A stretch of 64,000 bases of DNA from Tetmemena sp. SeJ-2015 (Eukaryota > Ciliophora > Spirotrichea > Sporadotrichida > Oxytrichidae), in contig JAJKFJ010022001.1 of the NCBI GenBank assembly GCA_027382625.1, positions 1 through 64,000 of the forward strand, written 5' to 3'. Shown here piece after piece: positions 11,154 through 22,090 of this stretch. A program made the position numbers and the translations under genes. Each line of letters starts with the position of its first letter. Positions within the stretch are counted from its first letter, which is position 1. Below the pieces are notes generated by a model that searched no databases, was not told where the DNA came from, and saw only the letters and a list, made by a program, of their open reading frames with translations.

Positions 11154-11940
11154 AATTATTCAAATTAAATTTATATTAAAAAAAATAAAATAAGCAAATT
11201 AATTGTTTGATTTCTCTAATAATTATAAAAATCCGATTTTCATTTACGTTTGTTGTTTTGCTTTAAATAATTTTCTAAGTTTCTAAGAAGATTTAAATTA
11301 ATTAATTTAAGAGGAAAATTAGGATGTCATATTGTTTTTGGCTTTTTTAATACTTTAAAATAAACATTAATGTCAAATATTAAAATTAATTCAATAAATT
11401 ACATGACAAAATAAATGATTAAAATAGCACCCAAAACCTCATAAAGATTTTTTAATGCACTTGAAACCGCACTCTCTTCCAACTTGTGTGATAGTATTTA
11501 GCATATTCTATGAATTGAAACTCCTCATTTTTCTCGATTGATTTGTAGATCAGGACTCGCTTTTTCTTTGGATGATTCTAATTTAAGATAAGAAATAATC
11601 TTTTATTTGTAAATTTAGACTTTCATTTTTAAGATTAACAAATTAGATTGACTTCTATTCAAAATTTAAACTAAATATATTACTATGTTGAAAACTCATG
11701 AATTACTTATTATGCGTTAAACTTATTTTTCTTAATTAAGCAACGATATTCTTATAAATTTTAAGTAATTTTTTATTTATTAAGTTTTTTTGGATTAAAA
11801 TACCTTAAATTTTAATTTCAGAATAGAAAATATCGACATAATCGTAAAAAATTATTGTAAATAATGCTATTAGTGAGAGTGATTCCTGTACTTTCGACTG
11901 TAAGCTGAATGTTGTTGTAAATTATTATAAAGGCTCTTTT
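11154..11940. other. AT-rich spacer
   Basis: Between the end of EF-Tu copy 1 and the inverted last MDS of copy 2. Nothing coding is recognised. Confidence 0.5.
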
Positions 11941-11950
11941 TAAGATACTC

Positions 11951-12020
11951 TCAAATCAAAATCTTAGCAACCACTCCCACAGCCACCACTTTCCCTCCAT
12001 CCATCATAGTGAATCTCTGA
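11951..12020 (-). CDS. EF-Tu copy 2, inverted last MDS
   Basis: Minus-strand segment encoding QRFTMMDGGKVVAVGVVAKI-LI and TGA (11951-11953), the EF-Tu C-terminus. Its edge carries TCAGAGATT (complement at 12012-12020), identical to the last 9 bp of the copy 2 body at 14388-14396. As in copy 1, the piece lies upstream of its gene and reversed. Both copies thus share the same scrambled order. Confidence 0.88.
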
Positions 12021-12638
12021 ACTTATCACATAACAAACAATATTAATCATAAGAATAGTGTATTTTATAAGTGAAAATGTATCTTGATTATTTTCAAAAG
12101 AATAAAATTTAGAATTACAAACCCATATAGTTATTTAAAGTTTAAGATGATAGTAAAAATTAATTTGAATTTTATTTCTGCTAAAGTTATTGATTTTCTG
12201 CTTTATAGAAACTTGGGAATAAATAAAGTAGGCAAATCCTTTCTCGAGAGCTAGAACTGTTTTTAAGTGAATATTTTATCTAATCCCTTGATGAATTCAA
12301 CGGTAAGAATGTAAATATAAAAGTAGGATGAAACCATAGACATTGCAATAAAAGTAAGATTCCAGGCAATTTTCCTTTATCTTAATTGTTAAATATAAAA
12401 TGTGAAAATTTTAAATTCTTAGAAAGACTGCTTTATATTTCATTTATGTGCAAATAAATTTCAATTTTTTTTATTTACGATTGTATTGATGAATTTTTGC
12501 AGTTTTGTAAGATAATTAATCGAGTTTAATAATCGGTAGAGAGTAAGCTACATATCTTTTAATCGACTACAATACTTGTATAATTTAACTTTAGATTTAC
12601 ATTAACCTCTATAACAACTTTAACCTCAATCCAACCAT

Positions 12639-14396
12639 ATGGAGTCATCTCACTTCGTAAGAACCAAGCCACATGTCAACGTTACTGTCGTCGGTAAGCA
12701 TTTAAGCTTCACAGCTAAATTATAAAATCACCAAAGCTGACTTTAGTTTAAACCAGAGTTTACTTTAAATTGCTTTCCTTCAAAGAATAATTTGTTAATT
12801 TTATCTTTAGGCCATTCAGGTCATGGAAAGACATCACTAGTTTCAGCTATCACCAAAGTTTATTGTTTAATTATATTTAAACTCACCAAGATATTTATAC
12901 TTCTAATATCATAAATAATCAGAGAAAGGTATTTATAAGTCTTCTAATTTTGCTTTTAAAAAAAACATAAATGCAATTAGTCGTTCCCCCGTTCTCACTC
13001 TTAGATGAGATTTTTGTCTTCTTTTAAATTGCTTTCTATGGTAAAGACTCTTCGTTTTAGGTTTGGCAGAATTTAGGGAAGTCTCTTCTCTCGATAAAGA
13101 CCCCCAAGAAAAGGCAAAGGAGTGTATAAATTATATTTAAAAATCAAATATAATAATCAGAGTTTATATCCTACTATTATCTTATAATAAACTGCTAAGA
13201 AGTTTATTAGAAAATTAATATAGCTAATGTTTTAATTGAAGAAGCAAATCTTGATAGGGAATTATATTATTGAAAATTAATCTATAAATCTGCCGCAATT
13301 TTACTAAAAAAGACAGGTAAATATATCACAAGTTAAAACATTAAAGAGAGATCATTCATAAATATTTTACGAATAAATTTTTTGTATGATCATATTAAAA
13401 TAATTAAATTTTTAAGTGCACTATTCTTCCAAAATATCTAAAAATAGAAACAGAGAGAAGACACATATCCCTCTCTGACACCCCAGGCAAATAAAACTAT
13501 TTCAAGACCACTCTTTCAAGCTTAACTAATATCAACCACGCCATCCTCGTTGTCTCATGTGCAGAAGGGCCCACACCTCAAACAAAGCAATTTGCTCGCT
13601 TCCTCAGAAACACCTCTAAAATACTCAATCAACCTTTAAGTTTTATTACCTCCGTGGGTTTTCTAGTAGTTTTCATGAACAAACAAGATCTACAAGGCGA
13701 CTCCTAGCTCATAGATCTCCAAGAGTTGGAGGTAAGGGAGATGCTAAGCTCTGTATCTTTTCCAGGAGACGACGTAATTTTTGTGAGGGGCTCTGCCACT
13801 TAAGCTCTAGAAGGGGACCAACAAGCAATTTAAAGCATTAACGCCCTACTAGAGCAACTAGATTAGCTACCCGAGCCAGAGAGAGATATTGATAAACCTT
13901 TCAAGCTCTGCATTGAAAAAATCTACGAGATAGCTGGAAGAGGCACAGTTGCCAGTGGAATAGTTGAAAGGGGAAGAATCAAGTCTGGTGACGAAGTTGT
14001 TATTATTGGCTTCAAAGAAGACGAGAAAAAAACTGTAGTTACAAAAGTCCAAATATTTAAGAAGGACGCAGACACTGGCGAGGCTGGGGATAGAGTTGGA
14101 CTTCTAGTGAGAGGAATCTAAGGAAGCGAGATACAGAGAGGACAAGTTATCATAAAGCCGGGCTCGATGAATACTCACACTTAATTCTTGGCTTAGGTTT
14201 ACAACCTCACTAAAGAGGAAGGGGGAAGGAATACGCCCTATTTTAACAATTTTACTCCTCAATTGTACACTCAGACCGCTGGTGTGACCACTTAAATAAA
14301 TTTTCCATAGGGAATGGAAATGGTCATGCCTGGAGATAATACCACCTATACCGTCACGCTCAAAAAACCTATCATCATTAACGAAGATCAGAGATT
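12639..14396 (+). CDS. EF-Tu-like GTPase copy 2, main MDSs
   Basis: Paralog of the gene at 9271. It starts [19 protein letters not shown]; introns lie at 12694-12810 and 12929-13060, the same positions as in copy 1. IESs at 12864-12909 and 13125-13418 are removed, and the final segment comes inverted from 11951-12020. P-loop GHSGHGKT; switch II DTPGKQNYF (Lys again replaces the catalytic His of DCPGHADY); NKQD; SATQALEG; domain 2 GRGTVASG; domain 3 [12 protein letters not shown]. The frame is otherwise open, so both copies look functional after rearrangement. The shared substitution predates the duplication or reflects a common constraint. No mitochondrial targeting peptide is visible. Confidence 0.88.
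12864..12909 (+). other. IES, pointer TAT, 46 bp
   Basis: TAT at 12861-12863 and 12907-12909. Removal restores frame: ITKVYHKQSEKGLAEF. Orthologous to the 45-bp IES of copy 1. Confidence 0.7.
13125..13418 (+). other. IES, pointer GTG, 294 bp
   Basis: GTG at 13122-13124 and 13416-13418. Removal joins PQEKAKE to [12 protein letters not shown]. Same position as the 163-bp IES of copy 1, with a shorter or eroded pointer. Confidence 0.75.
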
Positions 14397-14479
14397 TAAA
14401 AATTCTTCTATTATTTTTATAAAAATGAATGAATCAATTTATCCTTCTGACTCCTAGAATTTCATTTAAATATTATTTA

Positions 14480-15010
14480 GGCTACCAACAACACGATAAG
14501 ATAACTCTGGCGTCTGTGATCACTAAATTCTATTTATTAAATAGACATATTAAATATAACTCGAGATTGTTAATTTAATACAGAGAAGAGAATTTTAAAG
14601 AACCCTCTTACTTTCTGAATAAATAGAATTTTTATTTTAAAGCAAATAAAATTTAAACTTGTAATTTATGGGAGTAAATCGTATTTTATTATAAAAACTT
14701 AATTTAATACTCTTTATGTTAAATAGGCCTCCGAACCATTCACATTTCAGGAATAATCTGAAGTAGTATGTTTTAACAATTTTATTATATGTCAACAGCA
14801 ATTGTATTTATGAGAGTAGATAAATAATTTATTTTAGATTAGATTCAGCTTTTTTTAAAATTCTTTCTGTCTCATATCTATGTTCAGATCTAATGTGAAG
14901 GTTGAATTTCCAGATAGCATAAAAATTGGACAGTAAGGCGAGAACATAACCTACACACTCTTACTAAAGAAACCTACAATCATCTCTAATCCAGCGATGT
15001 TTATTTAAAT
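14480..15010 (+). pseudogene. third EF-Tu copy, decayed
   Basis: An acceptor-like TTTAG precedes GYQQHDKITLASVITKFY, a ruined P-loop (Gly and Lys of GKT changed). After several hundred bases of AT-rich DNA a second fragment reads SNVKVEFPDSIKIGQQGENI and TYTLLLKKPTIISN, matching domain 3 just before the inverted pointer in copies 1 and 2. Switch II, NKxD and domain 2 are missing. I see no inverted C-terminal piece belonging to it. It is best read as a truncated tandem duplicate; an unusual scrambled gene with its other parts outside the window is the alternative. Confidence 0.65.
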
Positions 15011-15077
15011 TATAACCATGAGATGAATTCACAATTCATAAGACTTCTTATTTTAATTATCTTCAAAAAACCTATAA

Positions 15078-18000
15078 TCATGCATTTGTAGAATCTTAAC
15101 CAGGGGAAGGGTTACTATTTTGTACTTTATTGCTCATAACCTTCGCCAAGTTACTTAAACCTCCCATCCCTGTGGCTCCTCCACTGCTTCTCACCATATT
15201 TATAGATTACCCAATGTTAGGAGGTGCGAGAGAATTGTTGTCTTATTAAGCACGAGCTGACATTGCTAAAGTAAGTGAGTTTAAACCCATTGCACCTGCA
15301 TTTGCTTTTATATCAGGACTCATATTGTCATCAGGTGCATTGCCAATTTGTTTCAGCTTTTCTTGAATGCCCGAGATCAAGGTCTTATTCAAGTGATCAT
15401 TTATTTTCTGCCTCAGAAGCTTATCAAGCAGCTTTACCTTTTCATCTTTTAGTTCTATAAACTTTATTAAACTAATTCAATCTCTTACCATGCAGTCTTC
15501 CAAAGTTTGTTGCCACCTAAGTAGGATCATCGTTTTCATACACTATGAGCTTTTGCTTCCCTTTATCTTTTCCAAGGTTTACATCGATAAACACTAAAGC
15601 TCGCTTCTTTCTCGGGGAATCTCCTTGACCAGCTATAAAGAGTTTAATTTCATTTCTAAGATTCTTACTGAATTTTTGGGCAACTCGAGCTGCAGCTGAT
15701 GTCTTAGACTGGTAAGAGCTTCTGCTCATATAGGACATCCTTTCAAAATCATCCACACCAGGGTGTCTTGACATCACTTCGAATACTGAAGTCTGATCAG
15801 AATCTCTATCCCTACTAGAGAACATATTCCTATTGCTGCTGCTCAATCTGTCCATCTCGCCTGATCTGTTCTAGTCTATCACACTCATATTGAAATTTAT
15901 GTTTCCTTAGGATGTTTGGATCAACTCCATTTATCATCAAGTTTGGAGATTGAATGGATTGATTGGCAATATTTTCTGCTGCTCTGCTTTCATCATGCTC
16001 ATTTTCATCGAAGTCTTCTGAATTTCTAGACTCAAAAGACTTATTTTATCTTGGAGGTGCTGACTTCGTAATTATTGTCTTTAATTGGCAGTGTACTGAA
16101 CAGTTTTCCCTTCTCCTGCTTTGCTTAAACCTTGGTAGGTTCGTTTCTATTTTATTTTGCAGGTAAGGATTTGTATAACTCCTCTTACGTGAGAATTTTA
16201 GGATTATTGTACTCTTCAAACCTCGTCTAGTTTTGAATTTGATTCTTATTATGGTTGGTGATTGGCTTGAAAGTGAGGCCGACGATTTCACTTCTCTCCT
16301 TCTACTGGCGCAGTTGCGAGTTCTTGATCTAAACTTTCTTGCCAGCCTCTATCAATCTATCATAGTGATTCATTCGCTCTGTACTCTGCTTTTATTGGAC
16401 AATCTTCTGAGATTTCTTGTTGAGTTGAGGCTTGAAAGAAGGCTTGTCCTTTTCTACTACTTCCTTCTTGCGCATCATCTTTCTATTATTGTAAAGCAGG
16501 TAGTATTTCTTGTGACATTGGTCCATGTCTTCAAAGGAGCCAAACCTAGCAGTTTAGTTTTTAGCATACTGCAAATAGCCTTCAAAGATAATTAAAGAGC
16601 GTTTCAAAAGTTACATCATAGTGTGAAAATTTAATAACCTTCAGGTCTGTGGTATAGTTTAACTTCATCCTTGGGCACAAGAAGATCTTCTAATTTAATT
16701 TAAGTGATGCCTGCAAGCAGAGTGACTAAATGTCCAATTTCAGTATATTCATCCTCTCCATCATATTCATCCTGCTTTGCATAGAGGTCTAAGAGCCATA
16801 AGTCGTTGATGAGTGTCTATTCAATTGGAGTCATTTTCTGAATGTCCACAAAGCTCATTTCATGCATAATTTTCAAGAACACATCCTTCCCAATCCTGTA
16901 ATCTTCGTTCACTCCCTCTTCGCAATCCTATAAGTTACAACTGAGCAAACTATATTTTAAGAATGAGATGAGTGCAATATTTATGAGCAATGCCTTGAAG
17001 ATTTCTTTTTGTAGCTTATCGAAAACCAATCTCATTTAAAGTTTAGCGTTCTTCTTCTTGCTTGCAAATTCAGTTGACCTCTCAGTCGATTGACCTGAAG
17101 CTGCCATCTGACTGCTCCTAATTCTACTTTGCCTCTCTTTTCGCTCTGGTCTATACAACTTAGATACATGCATCGACTGTTCCTCAAAAGTCTGAAACTT
17201 CTATCCCTAAGATTTAAAAAGATAACTTATTTATTCATTTCAGATTTGACTGTAGCAACTGTCAAATCTCCAATACTCTTTCCTCTTGATCGTGATCTGC
17301 GCATGCTTTTCTCTCCATCTCTTGCTTTGAATAATCTTTCATGGACCTCCTCATTTGCTTCTATAGTCTTTGAGGCAATTGCTTTCGATTTCTTATTTAT
17401 CAAAGGCTCGTGAGATGCCTCCTTGGACACAATAATTACTCCTTATATCTTAAAATATTAACTCATTACATTATAATGAATGAGTTTGGTTAGTTTCTCC
17501 TAGTTATCAAACTTCTTTTTCAAGAATGCTTCTTGCTTTTTAACAAAGTCGTCAATCGACTGTTTCACATCTATCTACCCTCCTCCCTTCTCTTATAGTT
17601 TCTTGAGTCTTAGAGCCTCTGCTTCCCTCATAATTTCTTTAAATCTCATTCATCTATAGTTTAAAATTTACTCTCATGACTGCTAAATCCTTTTCTTCTT
17701 TCTCCTTCTCGGCTGCTTATTTCTAGATCTGTTGCTACGTCTTAAGCTGCTCTCTGCGTCTAGCATCCTCCTGCATGCGCTTAGTTACTTCACTGATTGC
17801 TAGATTAGTATGAGCCTAGGGAGCAGGCGCCACTCCCCCTTGAGGCCTGGTATTGGATTGGGTATTACTTCCGAGATCATTCTATTATAAAAATCTTCGC
17901 ATAATTCTAGTTTTGCCTTTCGTGTTGCATGTCCGCTGAAAGCTTGGAACTCATCTTGCTGGCTCTGTTAGGATCTATGCGTGACTCTCGCAGCTTGTAC

Positions 18001-19152
18001 TCTTTGTCATAGTGAGACTTCATAAACTTAATTTACTCACACACTATAAAAATTATATGGCAATACTACTACAACTAAGAGGTAAGTTTATTATAGAGGA
18101 AGTTAGCCTTTGCATTAATACTCACATTAGAAACTCTCAACTAGTTGCTTATCTACTGATAGTTATTCAGCATAGGCTCATCTGAGAAATTCTTAATGGG
18201 AGACATTTCTGTTCTAGCGCTTTATCTCCCAATCTTGATATCCGCCTAAAGATTCAATCAAGTTAAGAGAGTTTATACAAACAAATTAAAGTTATTTCTC
18301 ATAGATTCTGCTGTTACTATTAAGGTTGATGCTTGCCATTTACAGCAACTAGAGGTGGCTTCTACGGGCCTGGGTTCAATTTATCATTTATTGCTTTGAC
18401 TCTGCTCATTATCCTGCTCTAGAAACCTATGCTGTTGTTCACACTCATCTAGCTCTCAGTATCTAGCTTAGACTAATTTGATCATAAATGAAAATTTAAT
18501 TTGTGAATGCTTTATTCTAATACTGCTAATTAGCTAAACTATAAAATGCTTAAATATAAAAATACCCTTTCTGGAGTTGCTTAAAATTTTTAAAAAGTTT
18601 GTGTCTGGACTTAATTATTGTTGTTGTTGTTATTTGAGAAGCCGTTGAGATTGAGATTATTGTTGACCGTTCTAAGTGCCTGCACCTAAGAGACTGCTTT
18701 CAAGCTTGTGAGTCCCTGCCCACTAAGTTGATTTTTATTGTGGCTCTTTAAGTTGACCTACAGATACTTTACTTGCGACTACTCGGTAGTGTTCTCAACT
18801 ACGTAAAGCGTTAAGATATGTATAGAATTAATAATAACGCAAAACAAATCTATCAATGTATCTATCAACATGTCTCTACAAGATTTTCTGCAAGGAAACT
18901 TAACTTACCTCCCATTTTGAATTGATTAAGTTTGTTCCTGGCATTGCCAGTGACCACTGTTGACTGCGATTTAGGAATTAGCATATTAGTGAGTTGCGCC
19001 ACTTCACTGTTAATGTTGGTTCTTGGGCTGCGCTATCCCGTTAACACCAACTGTTGGTTATTCTTCTTTGGTTAGGATAGCTAGTTGCTATTATTATTGC
19101 TGTTGGTGCTTTTAATTGGCGGGGCTTACTTCCCTTTGGAATTCAAACGCAT
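15078..19152 (-). CDS. large unknown protein with conserved C-terminal domain
   Basis: From the ATG at 19152 (MRLNSKGKQAPPIKS) to the TGA at 15078-15080. GT-AG introns are seen at 18799-18908, 18473-18565 and 15455-15488. Five IESs resolve cleanly (15850-15877, 16043-16052, 16569-16590, 17635-17644, 18256-18308); frame changes near 16640, 17170-17280 and 17890 are not fully resolved. The N-terminus is Asn/Gln-rich. The middle has charged coiled-coil stretches (KEKEEKDLAVMRVNFKLQM). A helical segment reads NYAKNQTARFGSFEDM. The end carries LVFIDVNLGKDKGKQKLIVY-ENDDPTQVATNFGRLHELKD, a block found at the C-terminus of many protist and animal cytoskeletal or ciliary proteins. I do not know its function. 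Confidence 0.75.
15850..15877 (-). other. IES, pointer AGA, 28 bp
   Basis: Minus-strand AGA repeats (TCT at 15847-15849 and 15875-15877). Removal joins KFQYECDR to LSSSNRNMFSSRD and shifts the frame as required. Confidence 0.6.
16043..16052 (-). other. very short IES, pointer AAG, 10 bp
   Basis: Minus-strand AAG at both edges (CTT at 16040-16042 and 16050-16052). Removal joins NNYEVSTSK to SFESRNSEDFDENE. Confidence 0.6.
16569..16590 (-). other. IES, pointer TAT, 22 bp
   Basis: Minus-strand TAT (ATA at 16566-16568 and 16588-16590). Removal joins VTFETLFNY to AKNQTARFGSFEDMD. Confidence 0.65.
17635..17644 (-). other. very short IES, pointer ATT, 10 bp
   Basis: Minus-strand ATT at both edges. 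Removal joins NFKLQMNEI to MREAEALRLKKLQEK in the correct frame. Confidence 0.6.
18256..18308 (-). other. IES, pointer GAATCT, 53 bp
   Basis: Minus-strand GAATCT at both edges (complement at 18250-18255 and 18303-18308). Removal skips a TGA and joins QQQQQNL to QADIKIGRQSARTEM. Confidence 0.85.
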
Positions 19153-19189
19153 TTTAAATGGGACTTCCAGAGGAAGATGGAGTTCTGAT

Positions 19190-19660
19190 GGAGCTGCCCC
19201 AAAAAAAAAAAGGGGAATAAAAAATAAGAGGGGTTGCAGCAGACGACGCACCGACTAGGGGTACAGTGCACCGAGAATCAAAGAACACTATATCATGAGG
19301 ATGACTAGACACTGGCAGGCCACCCTAGACACCGCTATGAGCACCCTGAATCAGACACCTGAGGGAGAGTGCACGCTCTCTTTTGACCAGTCCCTGAGCC
19401 CCCCGGCATGGCGCCCGAGGGCCCCCGAGGACCGGCAGCTCACGCCCCCAGTCAGGGGGTTTTAACGGCAGGGTTCCTATTCCCTGTGCAGTGAGTGGGA
19501 ACGCCCCGCCCCTTGCGCTATCGGCTGTGGGCCCCCCCGGGCAGTGGTCAGACGTCTAGAGAGTACCGGGGATGACAAATATGACCCCCCTTTTATGAGG
19601 GGGGGAAAGGGGGGGGTATTAAATAGTCAAACCCACCCCAAGGGCATTTTTTAAATACTC
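19190..19660. other. GC-rich island
   Basis: About 450 bp of strikingly GC-rich sequence in AT-rich surroundings, bounded by C/G homopolymers: CCCC-A11-GGGG near 19200 and a long C6...G7...G8 tract near 19585-19620. It contains small inverted repeats such as CAGGG-TTCCTATT-CCCTG near 19463. No open frame in the ciliate code, no tRNA B box and no recognised rRNA is seen. It lies between the start of the gene at 19152 and the end of the gene at 19732. Confidence 0.75.
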
Positions 19661-19731
19661 TAATTCCTAATCTCAATCTTCCCCTGGAATCCTATTTTAA
19701 AAATGCTTGAGTTGTTTAATTAAGTCTGATC

Positions 19732-20485
19732 TCAAAAAATTGGAACTTGATTATTCTTTTACATGCTCAATTATTCATCATTCATCATCAGATTTATCTG
19801 CTTGACTGCTCCTCTGTACTTGCTGGTTGCTGCTCCATTCTTTGAAGGGGAAGCAAGACTGGCATAGGATGGCTGCTTTGCGGGGGAGAAGTTTTCGCTC
19901 ATCTGTAAAAAAACTGTAAGTTAAGAATCCAGGAATCTAGAGAATGTTGCAAAGTGAAATAAGATTAAAGATGAGAATAGCGTTCTCAATAGAAGCATCA
20001 TCTAAGGGTAATATGCTTCTCAAATAGATTTATTGATAGCATATTCTTTTCTATTAAAGATTTAAAATTAGATTAGAGCAGCAAGAGGTAATGAGAAGAG
20101 TAATTTCAAAGAAAGAGTTTCTTAAGGTTTTTGAAAAATTCTTCTTCTTACGACTTACTCTTCCCTATGAATCTTGGTATTCCTTAGATGCTGCGGGTCG
20201 TTGATGTTGACCTCCCTTGACTGGCCTCGATACTGCTTTGTGCTCTAATGCGCTTGCTGGCACATCCTCATCAAAGTTATCCATGCAGCAGTCATCTAAA
20301 ACTGAACTTATTTCAAAATCACTGCTTCAATATGAATAATTCGATAAGATATTAATTCAATTCAAACAGAGCAAATTAAATTGATTATCTCATTCTCTCT
20401 ATATATACCCTTTTTATATGAGGTTACCATCGAGGGGGTTTAGATCATCGAAATTGTCAGGAGGTTGTTAAGCTTAGAGTAACAT
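19732..20485 (-). CDS. small acidic protein of unknown function
   Basis: Three exons: ATG at 20485 (MLLQAQQPPDNFDDLNPLD), introns 20296-20427 and 19903-20158 with GTAACC and GTAAGT donors and TTTTAG and TTACAG acceptors, stop TGA at 19732-19734. The product is about 120 residues, with an acidic start containing DDDCCMDNFDEDVP, a basic Gln-rich middle (VKGGQHQRPAASKEYQ) and a Ser/Ala-rich end (KQPSYASLASPSKNG). No domain is recognised. No IES is needed if the two gaps are introns; their canonical splice signals favour introns. Confidence 0.65.
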
Positions 20486-20718
20486 TTTAATTAACAAATT
20501 ATAAAACCACTGTAATTAGACCTCAATCAAATCTTAAAACACTCAAGAACTGTTGTCATAGATCACCACACCTCACCCTCTCAGAGAACTTCAAAATTAC
20601 CTAACAGATTAATCTTTCAGAAGCTATACTCATTCTGAAATAGGAAGAATAAAAGCAATTTGCTTTTGAAAAATAGAGAAAAAGTTCATTTATAATAAAT
20701 CTCCTTCATTTGATAATT

Positions 20719-21532
20719 AAGTCAAAGGGGGGGGAACGGAAGTGCCCCTTTTTTATAATGATCAAAATTTATGAAAAAAATCCATATAGGCCAAAATCGA
20801 CTTAAAATGCCAAAAAATTAAGAATTTTTAGCTTTAAAATTTCCATTAGGGTCAAAATTTACGATTTCAAATTTTATGAAATAACCTTAAAATTATTTCT
20901 GAGCTCTGATTTACTCATAAATATAAAGTCTTATGGAGATACTAGAGTTAATAAACATATTAATTATGATTCGCCCTTCAGTTTTTTAAATGAGATTTGG
21001 CTGTTTTATCAAAATTTTTGCAATCTTTACTTGAATATTATTTAAAGAAGAATCTGGCAAGTTTAAATATAATAGCCAAGATCACTTTATCTCCAATTAC
21101 ATAAATTACTGCTGAAACTCATTGAAAAAATCTATAACATACTTTTAGAGTTTTAATATATGAAATTTTTAAGATAACATAAATCATAGCCCAATAAGTT
21201 CTCAAATAATTCCAGCTTTTCAAGGATTACTATATAGCAGATAGCCTCTTTAAATTTAGTTTAATAAAATAATGAAATGAATACTTAGTTATTTTGGGAA
21301 TAAAACATAATCATAACATAAATAGTCATCAATATTAAATTCAATAAATATTTTAATAGATCATACCATAAGAGAGTGAAATTCTTAAAAAATGACCCTC
21401 TTGAAAATTTTAAAACCCAGAATAACTTAATTTTTTGGTATTTCTAAATGATTTTGACACTATATGGGTACTTTATTGGCATTTTGTTCATATTTAGGGG
21501 GGTGTGCACTTCCTTCCCCCCCCAAGTCAAAG
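20719..21532. mobile_element. non-autonomous terminal-inverted-repeat element
   Basis: Direct repeats AAGTCAAAG at 20719-20727 and 21524-21532 look like a target-site duplication (or pointer). Inside, the ends are imperfect inverted repeats of about 110 bp: G8-AACGGAAGTGCCCC on the left against the complement of the right end (G8-AAGGAAGTGC), followed by matching blocks CCATATAG, CAAAATC and CCAAAAAATTAAG. The 796-bp core has no open frame. This fits a MITE-like germline element that depends on a transposase encoded elsewhere. Confidence 0.75.
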
Positions 21533-21695
21533 AAACAAAAATAGTTGTTTGCTTGCTTATTATAAGTAGATATCAAGCTTGTCTTGAAATAATTATATGA
21601 TATATAAATTTTTATCGGTGCTAGTTGTCGTAAAATTTCAAATAAAGCGGACTAGGGCTCTTTTTGGATTTTATCTTGTTCAAGCCCTTACCCAT

Positions 21696-22090
21696 TCATC
21701 TCTCAGCATCTCTCAAACAAAATCGTAACAAAGTTCGATATAAAGATATATATACTTCTTAATTATTTATCTCTTGGGCAGTTATTCTGGAGACCGAGTC
21801 TGTGTTGAAGATCTTCCTGATCAGATTTTTGAGTTCTTAGCTGACTGCGGGTTCCTTGTTTCCGGGCTGATGCAAGTTGCCCGTATTATTGGATGATGGG
21901 AATTCGTATTTGGCTTTCTAAATTTTTCTGAATAGGTCTGCCTCAAACTCCCCAAAGAAAGGCAGCTTCCCAGTTGCTAGAATGAATAGGATGACACCTA
22001 AGGCCCATACATCGGATGCCTACCCCAAGTAATCCTTCTTCCTTGATAGATCAGGATCCATATAGTGAGGCGTCCCACAGAACAAGCCAA
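21696..22090 (-). CDS. protein kinase C-lobe, scrambled MDS
   Basis: Minus-strand segment starting FGLFCGTPHYMDPDL, then QASDVWALGVILFILATGKL and NLIRKIFNTDSVSRITAQEI: kinase subdomains VIII to XI with activation-segment CGTP, the DVW Asp and the subdomain XI Arg. The N-lobe and catalytic loop are missing here. They lie on the plus strand at 46311-49069, which ends in TTGGCTTGTTCTGT (49056-49069); its complement is at 22077-22090. Joining through this 14-bp pointer gives [29 protein letters not shown] in frame. The sequence after ITAQEI reaches a TGA at 21696 but does not look like a normal kinase end, so another MDS may follow. Confidence 0.9.

Noticed and set aside
19190..19660. tRNA or 5S rRNA gene in the GC-rich island
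   Set aside because: No GGTTCRANNCC B box, no cloverleaf pairing and no 5S internal control region could be found.
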